NCBI GenBank assembly: GCA_041398905.1 | Contig: JAWKTV010000014.1 | Location: 62,001 to 126,000, forward strand | Origin: JAWKTV01 sp041398905 | GTDB taxonomy: Bacteria > Planctomycetota > Planctomycetia > Planctomycetales > Planctomycetaceae | Direction of reading: 5' to 3' | DNA: 64,000 bases | Part shown: one piece after another, positions 37,733 through 46,199 of the stretch | Layout: the number at the start of each line of letters is the position of its first letter | How positions within the stretch are numbered: the stretch's first letter is position 1 | The notes under the pieces: model-generated | Databases searched by the model: none | Told to the model about the DNA's origin: nothing | The model's input: the letters and a program-made list of their open reading frames with translations, nothing else | Translations under genes and position numbers: made by a program

Positions 37733-38481
37733 ATGTCGGATTCGCCACGGGTTCTAGTCACGCTTTGCACCTACAACGAAGCGGACAACCTGACGCCGCT
37801 GATCGCGGAGATTCACCAGCACCTGCCCCAGGCGGAAGTGCTGGTGATTGACGACAACTCACCTGACGGCACCGGCCGCGTGGCGGATGGGCTGGCTCAG
37901 GCGGACCCCGCGTCCATGTGCTGCATCGTCCCCAAAAGGCGGGGCTGGGAGTCGCCACCGTCGCTGGATTTCGCTGGGGGATGGAGGCCGGCTACGACTT
38001 CCTCATCAACATGGACGCTGACTTCTCGCATCCTCCCAGGTTTCTTCCGGCGATGCTGGATGCGGGCCTCGCTTGCGATGTCGCCGTCGCGTCCCGTTAC
38101 GCACCGGGCGGCGGTGTCGTGGGTTGGAGCTGGCAGCGGCACCTGATGAGCCGGCTGATCAACTGGTACGCGCGACTGCTGCTGCGGCTGAAGACCCATG
38201 ACAACAGCGGCAGCTACCGCTGCTATCGATCCGCGGCCTTGCAACGCATTCCGCTCGACCGCATCCGCGCCAAAGGCTACGCCATCCAGGAAGAACTGCT
38301 GTTCCACTGTCGACGCGCGGCCTGCACGTTCATCGAGGTCCCGTTCACCTTCGAGGAACGACGGCACGGCTACTCGAAGATCAGTTGGAAGGAGGCTGTC
38401 GGGGCGGTGTGGGTCATCCTGGTGCTTGCCTGGCGAGGGGTGTGGACTCGTTCAGCCGTGAAGTCGCCGCCGGTCGGCTGA
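37733..38481 (+). CDS. DPM1-type polyprenol-phosphate glycosyltransferase, one apparent 1-bp deletion
   Basis: ATG at 37733 (an in-frame GTG lies at 37727). The first frame gives VLVTLCTYNEADNLTPLIAE and VLVIDDNSPDGTGRVADGL. One C is missing from the run at 37906-37909: with it restored the sequence reads ADPRVHVLHRPQKAGLG and continues to the end. Further motifs are INMDADFSHPPRFLPAM (metal site), DVAVASRYAPGGGVVGW and YSKISWKEAVGAVWVIL. It would transfer a sugar, classically mannose, to a polyprenyl phosphate. Without a large membrane domain it is nearest to bacterial and archaeal DPM1. The homopolymer context argues for a sequencing error. Confidence 0.85.
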
Positions 38482-38672
38482 TCGATCGCCCCGGCGGAAA
38501 CAGAGCGGGCCGGTTGACTCGAAGGGGTGGCTGATGTCCGGTGTGTGGCGGGCGGCATTCAGACGCGCCGCTGGGCTGTGGAGATGGAACAGCAGCTTCG
38601 GCTTGCGGTTGACGGTTACCCTTTGACAACCGCCAGCCTGTCCCGGAAGTCGAGGCTGACAACCGATCGGCC

Positions 38673-38699
38673 AAGAATTCCGAATTCTTCCGGGAAGAA
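38673..38699. repeat. Two overlapping AT-rich palindromes
   Basis: AAGAATTC-C-GAATTCTT (38673-38689) overlaps TTCTTCC-G-GGAAGAA (38685-38699). The shared middle arm can pair either way. Both lie 224-250 bp upstream of the Tyr-rich gene. Confidence 0.5.
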
Positions 38700-38908
38700 A
38701 GTTTGGAGCGAATCGTTTACGCTACCGGCAGCGTCCTACCGGCGGGTGATGTGACGGTCGCAGGTGTCGCGCTGGCACCCGGGCGACCGGATGGGCCGGT
38801 TGTGACAAGATCGGGATCGCTGCGGTTTCCGCCTGCCTCTTCAATGGGCCGATGGTGAGGGCGTGGTGCCTTCTTCGGCCATTGAGCGCAAGCGGCTCAG
38901 TCTCTTCC

Positions 38909-38915
38909 AGGAGAA
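38909..38915 (+). promoter_or_regulatory. Shine-Dalgarno sequence of the Tyr-rich protein gene
   Basis: AGGAGAA lies 7 bp before the ATG at 38923 and supports that start over the frame opening at 38863. Confidence 0.6.
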
Positions 38916-38922
38916 TGCGTCC

Positions 38923-39369
38923 ATGATGTCCGTGAGAATGTTGACCTGCGCAGCCGTGCTGCTCGGGACGGCCGCCGTTGGCATCGCCAACGACTACGGT
39001 TCCGCCCGGCAGTATTACACCCCCTGGCAAAAGCCCGCCAACTCCCAGTACGCCTACCGTACGTACTACTACAAGCCGACGCCGACCTACGCCGGCTACA
39101 AGCACCACTATGTGATCCAGAAGGGAGACCACTGCTACTTCTACAACCCCTACGAGAAGAAGTACTGGGGTCGTTGCCCGTCGCAGAGCTATGGTCGCCC
39201 GCAGTATTCTCACCTGCCGCCGGAATGGCGAAGGCCGACGCTGCAGGAAATTCCTGAGTCCGCGTTCCCCACCCCGGGTAATCTCCCGCCGATTCCTGAG
39301 TCGGACGGCTCCGTCGTGCTGGACCTCCCGCCGGACGACCTCCCGTCCGAGATCTTCCTGTCGCCCTAA
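38923..39369 (+). CDS. Small secreted Tyr-rich protein
   Basis: The ATG at 38923 follows a good Shine-Dalgarno and gives 148 residues with a signal peptide (RMLTCAAVLLGTAAVGIAND). The mature N-half is strikingly rich in Tyr, with QYAYRTYYYKPTPTYAGYKH and YFYNPYEKKYWGRC. The C-half is Pro- and Asp-rich (PIPESDGSVVLDLPPDDLPS). A single Cys lies in WGRCP. I do not recognise a family beyond a similarity in style to planctomycete secreted proteins. Tyr-rich repeats suggest binding or cross-linking at the cell surface, but that is inference. A hairpin follows directly. Confidence 0.7.
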   Translation: MMSVRMLTCAAVLLGTAAVGIANDYGSARQYYTPWQKPANSQYAYRTYYYKPTPTYAGYKHHYVIQKGDHCYFYNPYEKKYWGRCPSQSYGRPQYSHLPPEWRRPTLQEIPESAFPTPGNLPPIPESDGSVVLDLPPDDLPSEIFLSP

Positions 39370-39386
39370 CGCGACCGACCGTCGCG
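39370..39386. terminator. Hairpin immediately after the Tyr-rich gene
   Basis: CGCGAC, loop CGACC and GTCGCG begin at the base after the stop codon, a 6-bp stem. It may terminate or protect the transcript. Confidence 0.5.
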
Positions 39387-39465
39387 GGAACCGATCCCCT
39401 GGGGCGCGTCGCCTGCGACGAGTCTGATTGACGAATTTGATCAACGAGCTGGCGGACGTCGGAGT

Positions 39466-39501
39466 GCGAACTGAGTGGCTCAACAATCCACTCGGTTTCG
39501 C
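39466..39501. repeat. Long imperfect hairpin
   Basis: GCGAACTGAGTGG (39466-39478) pairs with CCACTCGGTTTCGC (39488-39501) with one bulge and one G-U pair, around a 9-base loop. It lies mid-gap between the Tyr-rich and DUF1501 genes. Confidence 0.5.
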
Positions 39502-39690
39502 CGAACGACGCCGTTCAGCTCGTTTGTCGTTGATGGGCACCACGTCGCCGCAGACGTTCGACCTTCACCGCCATGCCAACCCCCTCTACCTCCTCGCGAA
39601 TGCCAGCGTGATCGTTGCGGACGAACCTCGACGTGTCGACCCCACCAGGCCGACGGAGGTAGCGTTCCGTTGAGCGTCGGTGCTACACTC

Positions 39691-39710
39691 GCATCCACGG
39701 AAGTGGATGC
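39691..39710. repeat. Hairpin with GNRA loop upstream of DUF1501 gene
   Basis: GCATCCAC, GGAA and GTGGATGC form a perfect 8-bp stem closed by a GGAA tetraloop of the GNRA class. It ends 21 bp before the ATG at 39732, so it would be in the leader or just ahead of it. Confidence 0.55.
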
Positions 39711-39731
39711 CTCGGCTTTGCGGGCTGCCTG

Positions 39732-41240
39732 ATGCGGCGTTGCTCGGCCGGCGATCCACGACAGCCCCCCCTTCCTGTCGAAGAGCGAGCCGTGCCCGCG
39801 TCATCCTGCGACCATCCCCGCTGCTCGCGACGCACCGCTGTGCGGGCCGGGGCCGCCGGTCTGCTCGGCCTCGGAGCGAGTCAGCTCACCGTATCGCAGG
39901 CGGTCGACGCCGCCGCTGCCGGCCGCATCACTCCCCGCCGGTCGGTCATTTATCTCTTCCTGTCTGGTGGACTCGGCCAGCACGACAGCTTCGACCTCAA
40001 GCCCAACGCACCCGCCGAGATTCGCGGCGAGTTCCAACCGATCGCCACACGCACCCCCGGCACCTTCATCTGCGAGCACCTGCCCCGACTCGCCGCCCGC
40101 AGCGAGCACTGGTCACTCGTTCGATCGCTGACGCATCCGCACAACGAACACTCCGACGGGCATATGGTGATGCTCAGCGGTCGGAGTCACTTGCCGCCGA
40201 CGTTCAGTCGCAACGAGCCGCGTCCCACTGACTGGCCCTCGATCGCCGCGATCGTCAGCGACCAGTTGCTGGGACGAAACAATCTGCCACCGGCGGTCGT
40301 ACTGCCCGAGCGGCTCGTGCATCGGACGGGACGTACGATTCCCGGCCAGTTCGCGGGACAATTGGGGGCAACCCGCGACCCGTGGCTGATCGAGTCCTCA
40401 CCGTTCAACCCCACCACGTATGGTGCCTATCCGGAGTTCGAGTTCCACCACGCCCGCGGGGCCGAACACAACACGAACCTCAAGTTCGAGGCCCCGAGCC
40501 TGACATTGCCGCTGGAAATCGCCGGCGATCGGTTTGATCGCCGGCTGGAGGTGCTGGCCGCGCTCGAATCGCAGCGGCAGATGCCGGGCGGCAAGACGCT
40601 CGCAGGACGATTCGATCGGCACCGCGACAGTGCGGTCTCTTTGCTGACCGCACCTGCCATTCGCGACGCCTTTGACGTCACCCGCGCCGACGCGGCCACT
40701 CAAGATCGCTACGGCCGGCATGCCTTTGGCTGGTCGCTGCTGATGGCCCGCCGTCTTGTCGAAGCCGGCGTCTCATTGGTACAGGTCAACCTCGGCAACA
40801 ACGAAACGTGGGACACGCATGGCAACGCCTTCCCAAACCTCAGGAACTTCCTCCTGCCGCCGCTCGACCAGTCGTTGTCGGCATTGCTCGATGACCTCTC
40901 GTCGAGCGGCCAGCTCGATGAGACGTTACTCGTCATGGCTGGCGAGTTCGGGCGCACCCCCAAGATCACACACCTCGCTCAGCACTACGATGCGGCCGGG
41001 CGCGACCATTGGGGGGGGCTGCAGTCGGTCTGGCTCGCTGGTGGAGGCGTCGCGGGCGGCCGCGTGATCGGGTCGTCCGACAAGCTCGGTGCCTACCCGG
41101 CGACCGACCCCCAACTCCCGGAGAATCTCGCCGCCACGATCTACGATGCACTCGGCATTCCGCGAGACGCGATGTTCCACGACCCCCAAGGCCGCCCCCA
41201 CGCGGTGTACCACGGGGATGCGATCCCGGGACTGACGTGA
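39732..41240 (+). CDS. DUF1501 domain protein, second copy
   Basis: The frame opens with ATG at 39732 (502 residues). A GTG at 39792 would start nearer the Tat-like signal SRRTAVRAGAAGLLGLGAS and may be the true start. The DUF1501 core has VIYLFLSGGLGQHDSFDLKP, GHMVMLSGRSHLPP, TLLVMAGEFGRTPKITHLAQ and GRDHWGGLQSVWLAGGGVAG. It shares the fold with the protein at 3130-4557 but differs at the N-terminus. Partner cytochrome genes are absent. The HpcH aldolase follows after 69 bp on the same strand and may be co-transcribed. Function unknown. Confidence 0.82.
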   Translation: MRRCSAGDPRQPPLPVEERAVPASSCDHPRCSRRTAVRAGAAGLLGLGASQLTVSQAVDAAAAGRITPRRSVIYLFLSGGLGQHDSFDLKPNAPAEIRGEFQPIATRTPGTFICEHLPRLAARSEHWSLVRSLTHPHNEHSDGHMVMLSGRSHLPPTFSRNEPRPTDWPSIAAIVSDQLLGRNNLPPAVVLPERLVHRTGRTIPGQFAGQLGATRDPWLIESSPFNPTTYGAYPEFEFHHARGAEHNTNLKFEAPSLTLPLEIAGDRFDRRLEVLAALESQRQMPGGKTLAGRFDRHRDSAVSLLTAPAIRDAFDVTRADAATQDRYGRHAFGWSLLMARRLVEAGVSLVQVNLGNNETWDTHGNAFPNLRNFLLPPLDQSLSALLDDLSSSGQLDETLLVMAGEFGRTPKITHLAQHYDAAGRDHWGGLQSVWLAGGGVAGGRVIGSSDKLGAYPATDPQLPENLAATIYDALGIPRDAMFHDPQGRPHAVYHGDAIPGLT

Positions 41241-41309
41241 TCAACGCGGCCCTGTCCAGCGATGACTGTAAGTTGTCCCGCCACGCACTCTTGAAGCTCC
41301 TCTGACCAC

Positions 41310-42059
41310 ATGCCCACCTTCCGCAATCGACTGCTGCGACGCGATGTTCTCCACGGCACCATGCTCACCTTGCAGGACGCCGCCGTTGCGGAGGTTCTGG
41401 CGTCGCTCGGCTTCGACTGGCTGTTTATCGACGGAGAGCATGGCCCGTTCGAGTCGGGCAGTCTGCTAAACGTGCTGCGGGCGGTGAGTCATCGGCTCGC
41501 TTGCGTGGTCCGAGTGGCAAGCGGTGACGCGGCGTCAATCCAGCGTGTGCTCGATATCGGGGCCGAGGGGGTCATTGTGCCGATGGTCAATACCCCTGAG
41601 CAGGCGGCGGATGTCGTGCGGGCCGCCCGCTACTCGCCGCGTGGTTCCCGTGGCGTGGGGCTGGCCCGGGCGCATGGCTACGGACTGGACTTCAAGGGGT
41701 ACGTCGAGTCCGCGAACGAGCGGGTCGCGGTGATCGTGCAGGCCGAGCACATCCGCGCCGTCGAGAACATCGAACGGATTGTCGCCGTTGCAGGCGTCGA
41801 TGCGGTGCAGCTTGGTCCCTACGATCTCTCTTCCAGCATGGGGAAGATGGGCCAACTCGATGATCCCGAGGTCCAGCAGGCGATCGAGCATGTGATTTCA
41901 ACCTGCCTGGCAGCGGACATTCCCGTGGGCTGGTTTTCAGTCACTGCCGACACCGTCGCCCCCTACCTCGACCGGGGCTGCACCCTGATGACGACCGGTG
42001 TCGACACCCTGCTGCTGGCCAGCGCGGCACGCAGGACACTTGAAACAGTGCGACGATGA
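41310..42059 (+). CDS. HpcH/HpaI-family class II aldolase
   Basis: A 249-residue TIM-barrel protein. Motifs of the family are present: DWLFIDGEHGPFESGSLL, GAEGVIVPMVNTPEQAADVV, RYSPRGSRGVGLARAHGYG and VDAVQLGPYDLSSSMGKMG. The Glu of VPMVNT-adjacent strands and Asp of GPYDL are the usual metal ligands. Members cleave 2-keto-3-deoxy sugar acids or 4-hydroxy-2-ketoheptanedioate to pyruvate and an aldehyde. The neighbouring sugar genes do not define the substrate. It converges with the carboxylesterase gene 112 bp downstream. Confidence 0.88.
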   Translation: MPTFRNRLLRRDVLHGTMLTLQDAAVAEVLASLGFDWLFIDGEHGPFESGSLLNVLRAVSHRLACVVRVASGDAASIQRVLDIGAEGVIVPMVNTPEQAADVVRAARYSPRGSRGVGLARAHGYGLDFKGYVESANERVAVIVQAEHIRAVENIERIVAVAGVDAVQLGPYDLSSSMGKMGQLDDPEVQQAIEHVISTCLAADIPVGWFSVTADTVAPYLDRGCTLMTTGVDTLLLASAARRTLETVRR

Positions 42060-42171
42060 GCCCGCGGGCGTCGTCGCGTCGCATGTTGTCGCAGCCGTGC
42101 CCCGATTGGTCTCGATGGTGATATTGACGCCGCAGCGGAGGGCGAGTGGCCGGGACCATCGTTCCTCGGCG

Positions 42172-42912
42172 TCACTCGGTCAGCGCCGCAGCCAGTCGCG
42201 TGGCGGTCAGGGCCACTGCCTCCGCCGGAATGGTGTGCGGGCCGTTGAAGCGAAGAAACTCGACCTCCGCACCGCCACGCTCCAACAGTTGCCGGAGCGA
42301 CTCCGCGCCGCTGAATGGGAGAATCGGATCCTGCACCCCGTGGCTCTGCAGCACGCGCAGTCCGTGCGCCTGGCCGATGTGCTCGGTCCAGTCACGTTCA
42401 GAGAGCAGGTTGCCGGAATAGATCACGAGTCCTGCAGGCGTTTGTGGCAGGTGCAGCGCGACGTCCGTTGTGAGCATCGCCCCCTGCGAGAAGCCGCCGA
42501 GCACGATCTTGCTGATCGGCAGATTCCACTTCGTCTGCACCGCTTCGATCAACTCACCCAACTCGCGGCGCGCCGTGGGCAGCCGCGGCGGCTCCTCTTC
42601 GCGAAGGTTGCGCATCGCGCCGGTCTCGATCGCCGCCTGCAACCTGGCCATGGCGAGCGGCCACCAGGCTCGACCGCCGTATCCGCGAAACTCGGCTGGC
42701 TCCAGTGGCGCGGCCGGAAAGACGAAGGCAACCCGCGCGGCCAGCGCGGGTTCAAGCCGGCAGTACTCGCCCGCCAGCGGGACGAGATCGGCCCCACCCG
42801 CTCCAAAGCCATGACAGAGAACGCAGGCGAGTTCAGGCGGCTGTTCACTGTCGCGGTCCCTGACGACACTGCAATCCAGCGGGCCGAATCGTTGATGAGT
42901 CAATTGCAGCAT
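42172..42912 (-). CDS. Carboxylesterase/phospholipase (alpha/beta hydrolase)
   Basis: A 246-residue enzyme of the Abhydrolase_2 family (EstA/acyl-protein-thioesterase-like). HGFGAGGADLVPLAGEYC gives the oxyanion loop, GFSQGAMLTTDVAL the nucleophile elbow (Ser), SHGVQDPILPFS the Asp, and FNGPHTIPAEAV the His. No signal peptide is visible, so it is cytoplasmic. It would hydrolyse short-chain esters or lysophospholipids. The gene is isolated; no regulatory element is seen. Confidence 0.9.
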   Translation of the reverse strand: MLQLTHQRFGPLDCSVVRDRDSEQPPELACVLCHGFGAGGADLVPLAGEYCRLEPALAARVAFVFPAAPLEPAEFRGYGGRAWWPLAMARLQAAIETGAMRNLREEEPPRLPTARRELGELIEAVQTKWNLPISKIVLGGFSQGAMLTTDVALHLPQTPAGLVIYSGNLLSERDWTEHIGQAHGLRVLQSHGVQDPILPFSGAESLRQLLERGGAEVEFLRFNGPHTIPAEAVALTATRLAAALTE

Positions 42913-43134
42913 TGTTCGCAGTCAGTCCACAGGAATGCGCGGCCGGTGTTCAGACCGCGACAGGTCATTCGTTCGCGGAGATTCGCCGCGACGCTGAAAG
43001 CAGCTTCCGATTGCTCCATGCGATTCCGACCAGAGTCTTCGCCCGCCGAAAGGTAGCGGTTCTCGACGGACTCGGCATGGATATCGCTCGTTCTGTGCGG
43101 ATTGTGATTCAGCCCTCCACTCATCGCCGACCCG

Positions 43135-43992
43135 TCATCCCGACCGCAGAATTCCGGCTGCCGACAGGTCGTCGCCGCACAGGGCCGTGAGGCCCCGGTC
43201 GGCGTTCAGCACCGCGACTGGAGCATGCACGCGGCGGCACTCCCGCAGCAGGCCTTCCTGCAACCGGAGCAGCCGCTCGCGGTACGCGGCTATCGCCTTC
43301 TTGTTGACAAGCAAGTCCGTCTCGCCCCCCAGTTCGATGTCGACCAGTTTGCGCCCGCCCATCTCCGTGGGCTCAATCTCCCAGCCGGACAGCACCTGCA
43401 GCATCCACAACACCCCCGCGCCCCCCGCAAGCCGTCTCACCAGCGGACCGGGATCGTGCGGGAACAAAAAGTCGCTGATGACCACTCGAACGCTTTGCGG
43501 CTTGAGCGGGAGCAATCCGTCGGCGAGCAGGTCCGGCAGCGGCGCGAGTCCCTCGAACGCGACCTTGTCGAGAGAATCGAGGATCTCGAGCGACTCCCCG
43601 TGGAGCGGCCGGTCATCATTGAGCAGATACATTTGCGGCCGCCCGCCCAGTCGCGCGGTGAGCTGCAGCAGCAGTGCCGTCACCTGTTTCGCCACTCGGG
43701 CCTTGGTGCCGTCGCCGGTCGACATCGACCGGCTGGCGTCGAGATAGATCTCGGTTCGAGGCGAAATTTCCTCGCGGTAGAGGCGGACCATCAGCATGTC
43801 GGACCGTGCGTACGTCGACCAGTCGAGATGCCGGATGTCGTCGCCGGGCAGGTACTCGCGGTACTCCTGGAATTCCAGGGAGCTGCCGGTGCCTCGGCCC
43901 ATCAACTCACCCGATCGGCCGGCCACGGGCATCCGCGGCAAACCGAGCTGGTAGCGATTGAGCGCGGCGAGAACTTCGGGGTCGTGACGCAT
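43135..43992 (-). CDS. DUF58 protein (MoxR-associated VWA-like)
   Basis: A 285-residue DUF58 protein. The defining segment FQEYREYLPGDDIRHLDWST (about residues 40-60) is present, then YLDASRSMSTGDGTK, a degenerate VWA metal site. DUF58 genes usually stand next to a MoxR ATPase and other membrane VWA proteins; here a neighbouring RDD gene fits that type of cluster but no MoxR is in the window. A chaperone-like role at the envelope is family inference. Confidence 0.85.
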   Translation of the reverse strand: MRHDPEVLAALNRYQLGLPRMPVAGRSGELMGRGTGSSLEFQEYREYLPGDDIRHLDWSTYARSDMLMVRLYREEISPRTEIYLDASRSMSTGDGTKARVAKQVTALLLQLTARLGGRPQMYLLNDDRPLHGESLEILDSLDKVAFEGLAPLPDLLADGLLPLKPQSVRVVISDFLFPHDPGPLVRRLAGGAGVLWMLQVLSGWEIEPTEMGGRKLVDIELGGETDLLVNKKAIAAYRERLLRLQEGLLRECRRVHAPVAVLNADRGLTALCGDDLSAAGILRSG

Positions 43993-44161
43993 GGGGTAAC
44001 GGTGCGTGTGTCAAAGAATCCGAAGCAAGTCCAGCGGAGATTTGTCGCGCCTGCGATTGTAAGCGTTGGATACGACCGACCGCACTTCCGCCGACTACCG
44101 CACCCTCTCATCAAGGCGATGTCGCGACGACGGTGTCACTCATCGGGATGGCGGGCGTTCG

Positions 44162-45049
44162 TCAGATACGAGGTTTGGTCCGCTTGCCGCCTCTTGGCTT
44201 CAACAGCGAGCGCAGCGTTCGCAGGTTGACCGCGTCCATCGGTTCGCCGTCGCGGTCTTCCTTCTTCGTTTCGAGGTACATCGGCAGCGCATCAAAGCGG
44301 GGGTCGTTGACGATGTGCCGAAACGGCTCCAGTCCCATCACACCTTCGCCAATGTGATCGTGCCGATCGACGCGGCTGCCGAGCGGCTTCCTACTGTCAT
44401 TCAGGTGAAAAGCCCGAATACGATCAAGGCCGACCCGCTCATCGAACTCGTCGAACGTCGCCGCGTACTCTTCATCGGTGGCGAGCGGGTAGCCCGCCGC
44501 GAAGATGTGACAGCTATCGACGCACACGCCCATCCGCCGGTCATCGTGTACGTGCTCGAACAGATGCTGGAGATGCTCGAAGCGATGCCCCAGATTCGTC
44601 CCCTGCCCGGCGGTCGTCTCGATCCAGATCTCGACGGCGCATCCGGCTGTTCGCCGCAGCGACTCATCCAGCCCGCGCACAATCCGCGTCAGCCCCGCCT
44701 CTTCGGTACTGGCGAGATAGCTCCCGGGGTGCATCACCACTCCGGCCAGCCCCAACGCCTCCGCCCGCTCCAGTTCAACGACGAACGCCTCCAGCGACTT
44801 CGCCCACAACTCGTCATCCGGGCTGCCCAGGTTGATGAGGTAACTGTCATGGCTGCAGGGGATGCGCAGCCCCTGCCGCTCGACCGACGCCTTGAAGAGC
44901 CGCACATCGTCGTCCGTCAACGGCTTCCCCTGCCATTGATTGTTGTTCTTGGTGAAAATCTGCACCGTCTGCATGCCAAGCGCGCCGGCGGCGTCGGCGG
45001 CCTTGTGGTAGCCACCAGCGATCGAGAGATGTGAGCCGAACAGCGGCAT
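44162..45049 (-). CDS. nfo: Deoxyribonuclease IV (endonuclease IV)
   Basis: The ATG at 45049 gives 295 residues beginning MPLFGSHLSIAGGYHKAADA, the canonical Nfo start; the longer frame to 45289 is spurious. All zinc-ligand motifs are present: CSHDSYLINL, VMHPGSYLAS, IETTAGQGTNLG, CVDSCHIFAAGYP, FHLNDSRKPLGS, DRHDHIGEG and LETKKE. The enzyme cleaves DNA 5' to abasic sites in base-excision repair. A basic tail (RGGKRTKPRI) follows. It stands alone between DUF58 and RDD genes. Confidence 0.95.
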   Translation of the reverse strand: MPLFGSHLSIAGGYHKAADAAGALGMQTVQIFTKNNNQWQGKPLTDDDVRLFKASVERQGLRIPCSHDSYLINLGSPDDELWAKSLEAFVVELERAEALGLAGVVMHPGSYLASTEEAGLTRIVRGLDESLRRTAGCAVEIWIETTAGQGTNLGHRFEHLQHLFEHVHDDRRMGVCVDSCHIFAAGYPLATDEEYAATFDEFDERVGLDRIRAFHLNDSRKPLGSRVDRHDHIGEGVMGLEPFRHIVNDPRFDALPMYLETKKEDRDGEPMDAVNLRTLRSLLKPRGGKRTKPRI

Positions 45050-45311
45050 GAAACCAATTTCCCTGAAGAAAGCCGTCATCCTAACGCCCGCCTGCGGCGA
45101 CAACCATGAAGTCGCAAGTGCTCGCAGGGAGGCGAAGGGCGATGGTCGACGGGCTCCCATTGTGATTGTTGTGGCTGCTGTGGAACCGTTCGCGCGGAGT
45201 GTTGGAGTGGCGGCGGAGAGATTCGGATTGGCTCGCGACGGGACGGCACTTGCCGGCGCTGCATGCAGGTCGCGGTGCTGTCGGATCACCCCCAGTGTCG
45301 GCGCGGTCGAA

Positions 45312-46142
45312 TCAGATCACGCTCTTGCCGCGTCGGCGGTACTCGGCGGCGATGAGGTCTTCGAGAAACCTCAGTGTGTCGGACCTCGGAGGCAACTCCG
45401 ACTTCATGCGTCGGCAGAGCGCGGGGACCGTGCGGAGCAGCAGGCGGCGATGTCGGCGCGGCCGCAGGTCGTCCCAGCGGTCGAGCAACTCCTCGACAAA
45501 GCGAACATCGACCGGCCGCAAGCGGGTCAGCATCGCATGATCAAACCGGTAACGGCTGGCGACCGCTTCGCGGCCCGCCAGTTCCCGGCGGACCAGTGAC
45601 ATCGGCGCGACCCGGTCGACGACGACAATTGTCCCGGCCGCCATGTCTCCCCCCCGCTGCGTGCGGGCCGAGAGCAGAGGTATCAGCCACAACGGGGGCA
45701 AGTGGTCGATGAATCGGAAGATGTTCCGGACGAGAAGGCTCGTGGCGTCGAGCGAGAAACCGTTGGCTTTGACGACCCGCAATCCCAGCAGAGCCTTGCC
45801 CAGGGTCTGACCGCGAAAGAATCGCTCGCAGATCATCGAATAGGCGAATGTGCCGAACGTCCAGACGATGATGGCGATGCCGACGAAGTACTGAGAGAAC
45901 TGCGGCTTCTGCTCGTCATTGAAGACCGCGGCGAATCCATCGAGCACGCCCGCCGCGGCTCCGATCGTCAGCAGGACGACCGCGATCACGATCTTCCCGA
46001 CCAGCGTCACCAGGAAGTCGATCAGGAAACTGAGGAACCGGGTCCCCGCCCCCGCGACGGGATATTGAATCAGGACATTCTCGGGAGTCTCGAACTGCAC
46101 TCCGGCATCAGCGGACCACGAGTTGTTGCCGGGATAGTGCAT
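45312..46142 (-). CDS. RDD-family membrane protein
   Basis: A 276-residue protein. RFLSFLIDFLVTLVGKIVIA carries the Arg and Asp of the RDD motif in the first helix; a second helical pair is VGIAIIVWTFGTFAYSMICE with RGQTLGKALLGLRVVKANG after it. The membrane domain ends near residue 180. About 95 residues of charged cytoplasmic tail follow (RRHRRLLLRTVPALCRRM). RDD proteins often accompany DUF58/MoxR genes and may transport or bind small molecules; the role is not settled. trpE lies 57 bp upstream on the same strand. Confidence 0.85.
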   Translation of the reverse strand: MHYPGNNSWSADAGVQFETPENVLIQYPVAGAGTRFLSFLIDFLVTLVGKIVIAVVLLTIGAAAGVLDGFAAVFNDEQKPQFSQYFVGIAIIVWTFGTFAYSMICERFFRGQTLGKALLGLRVVKANGFSLDATSLLVRNIFRFIDHLPPLWLIPLLSARTQRGGDMAAGTIVVVDRVAPMSLVRRELAGREAVASRYRFDHAMLTRLRPVDVRFVEELLDRWDDLRPRRHRRLLLRTVPALCRRMKSELPPRSDTLRFLEDLIAAEYRRRGKSVI

Positions 46143-46199
46143 CGTTGGAAGAGTTGGTCAGGAGCCGCGGTCGCAGCGGGGACGCGTTCAACGGAAAAC

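Larger units (their letters stand above)
38482..38922. other. Intergenic gap with nested palindromes
   Basis: About 440 bp. The open frame at 38527-38754 has no family features. An unusual AT-rich block at 38660-38710 in otherwise GC-rich DNA contains the palindromes at 38673-38699. Confidence 0.5.

Noticed and set aside
38527..38754. 75-residue open frame in the gap after the DPM1-type gene
   Set aside because: No family features and no ribosome-binding site; the palindromes inside it suggest non-coding DNA.
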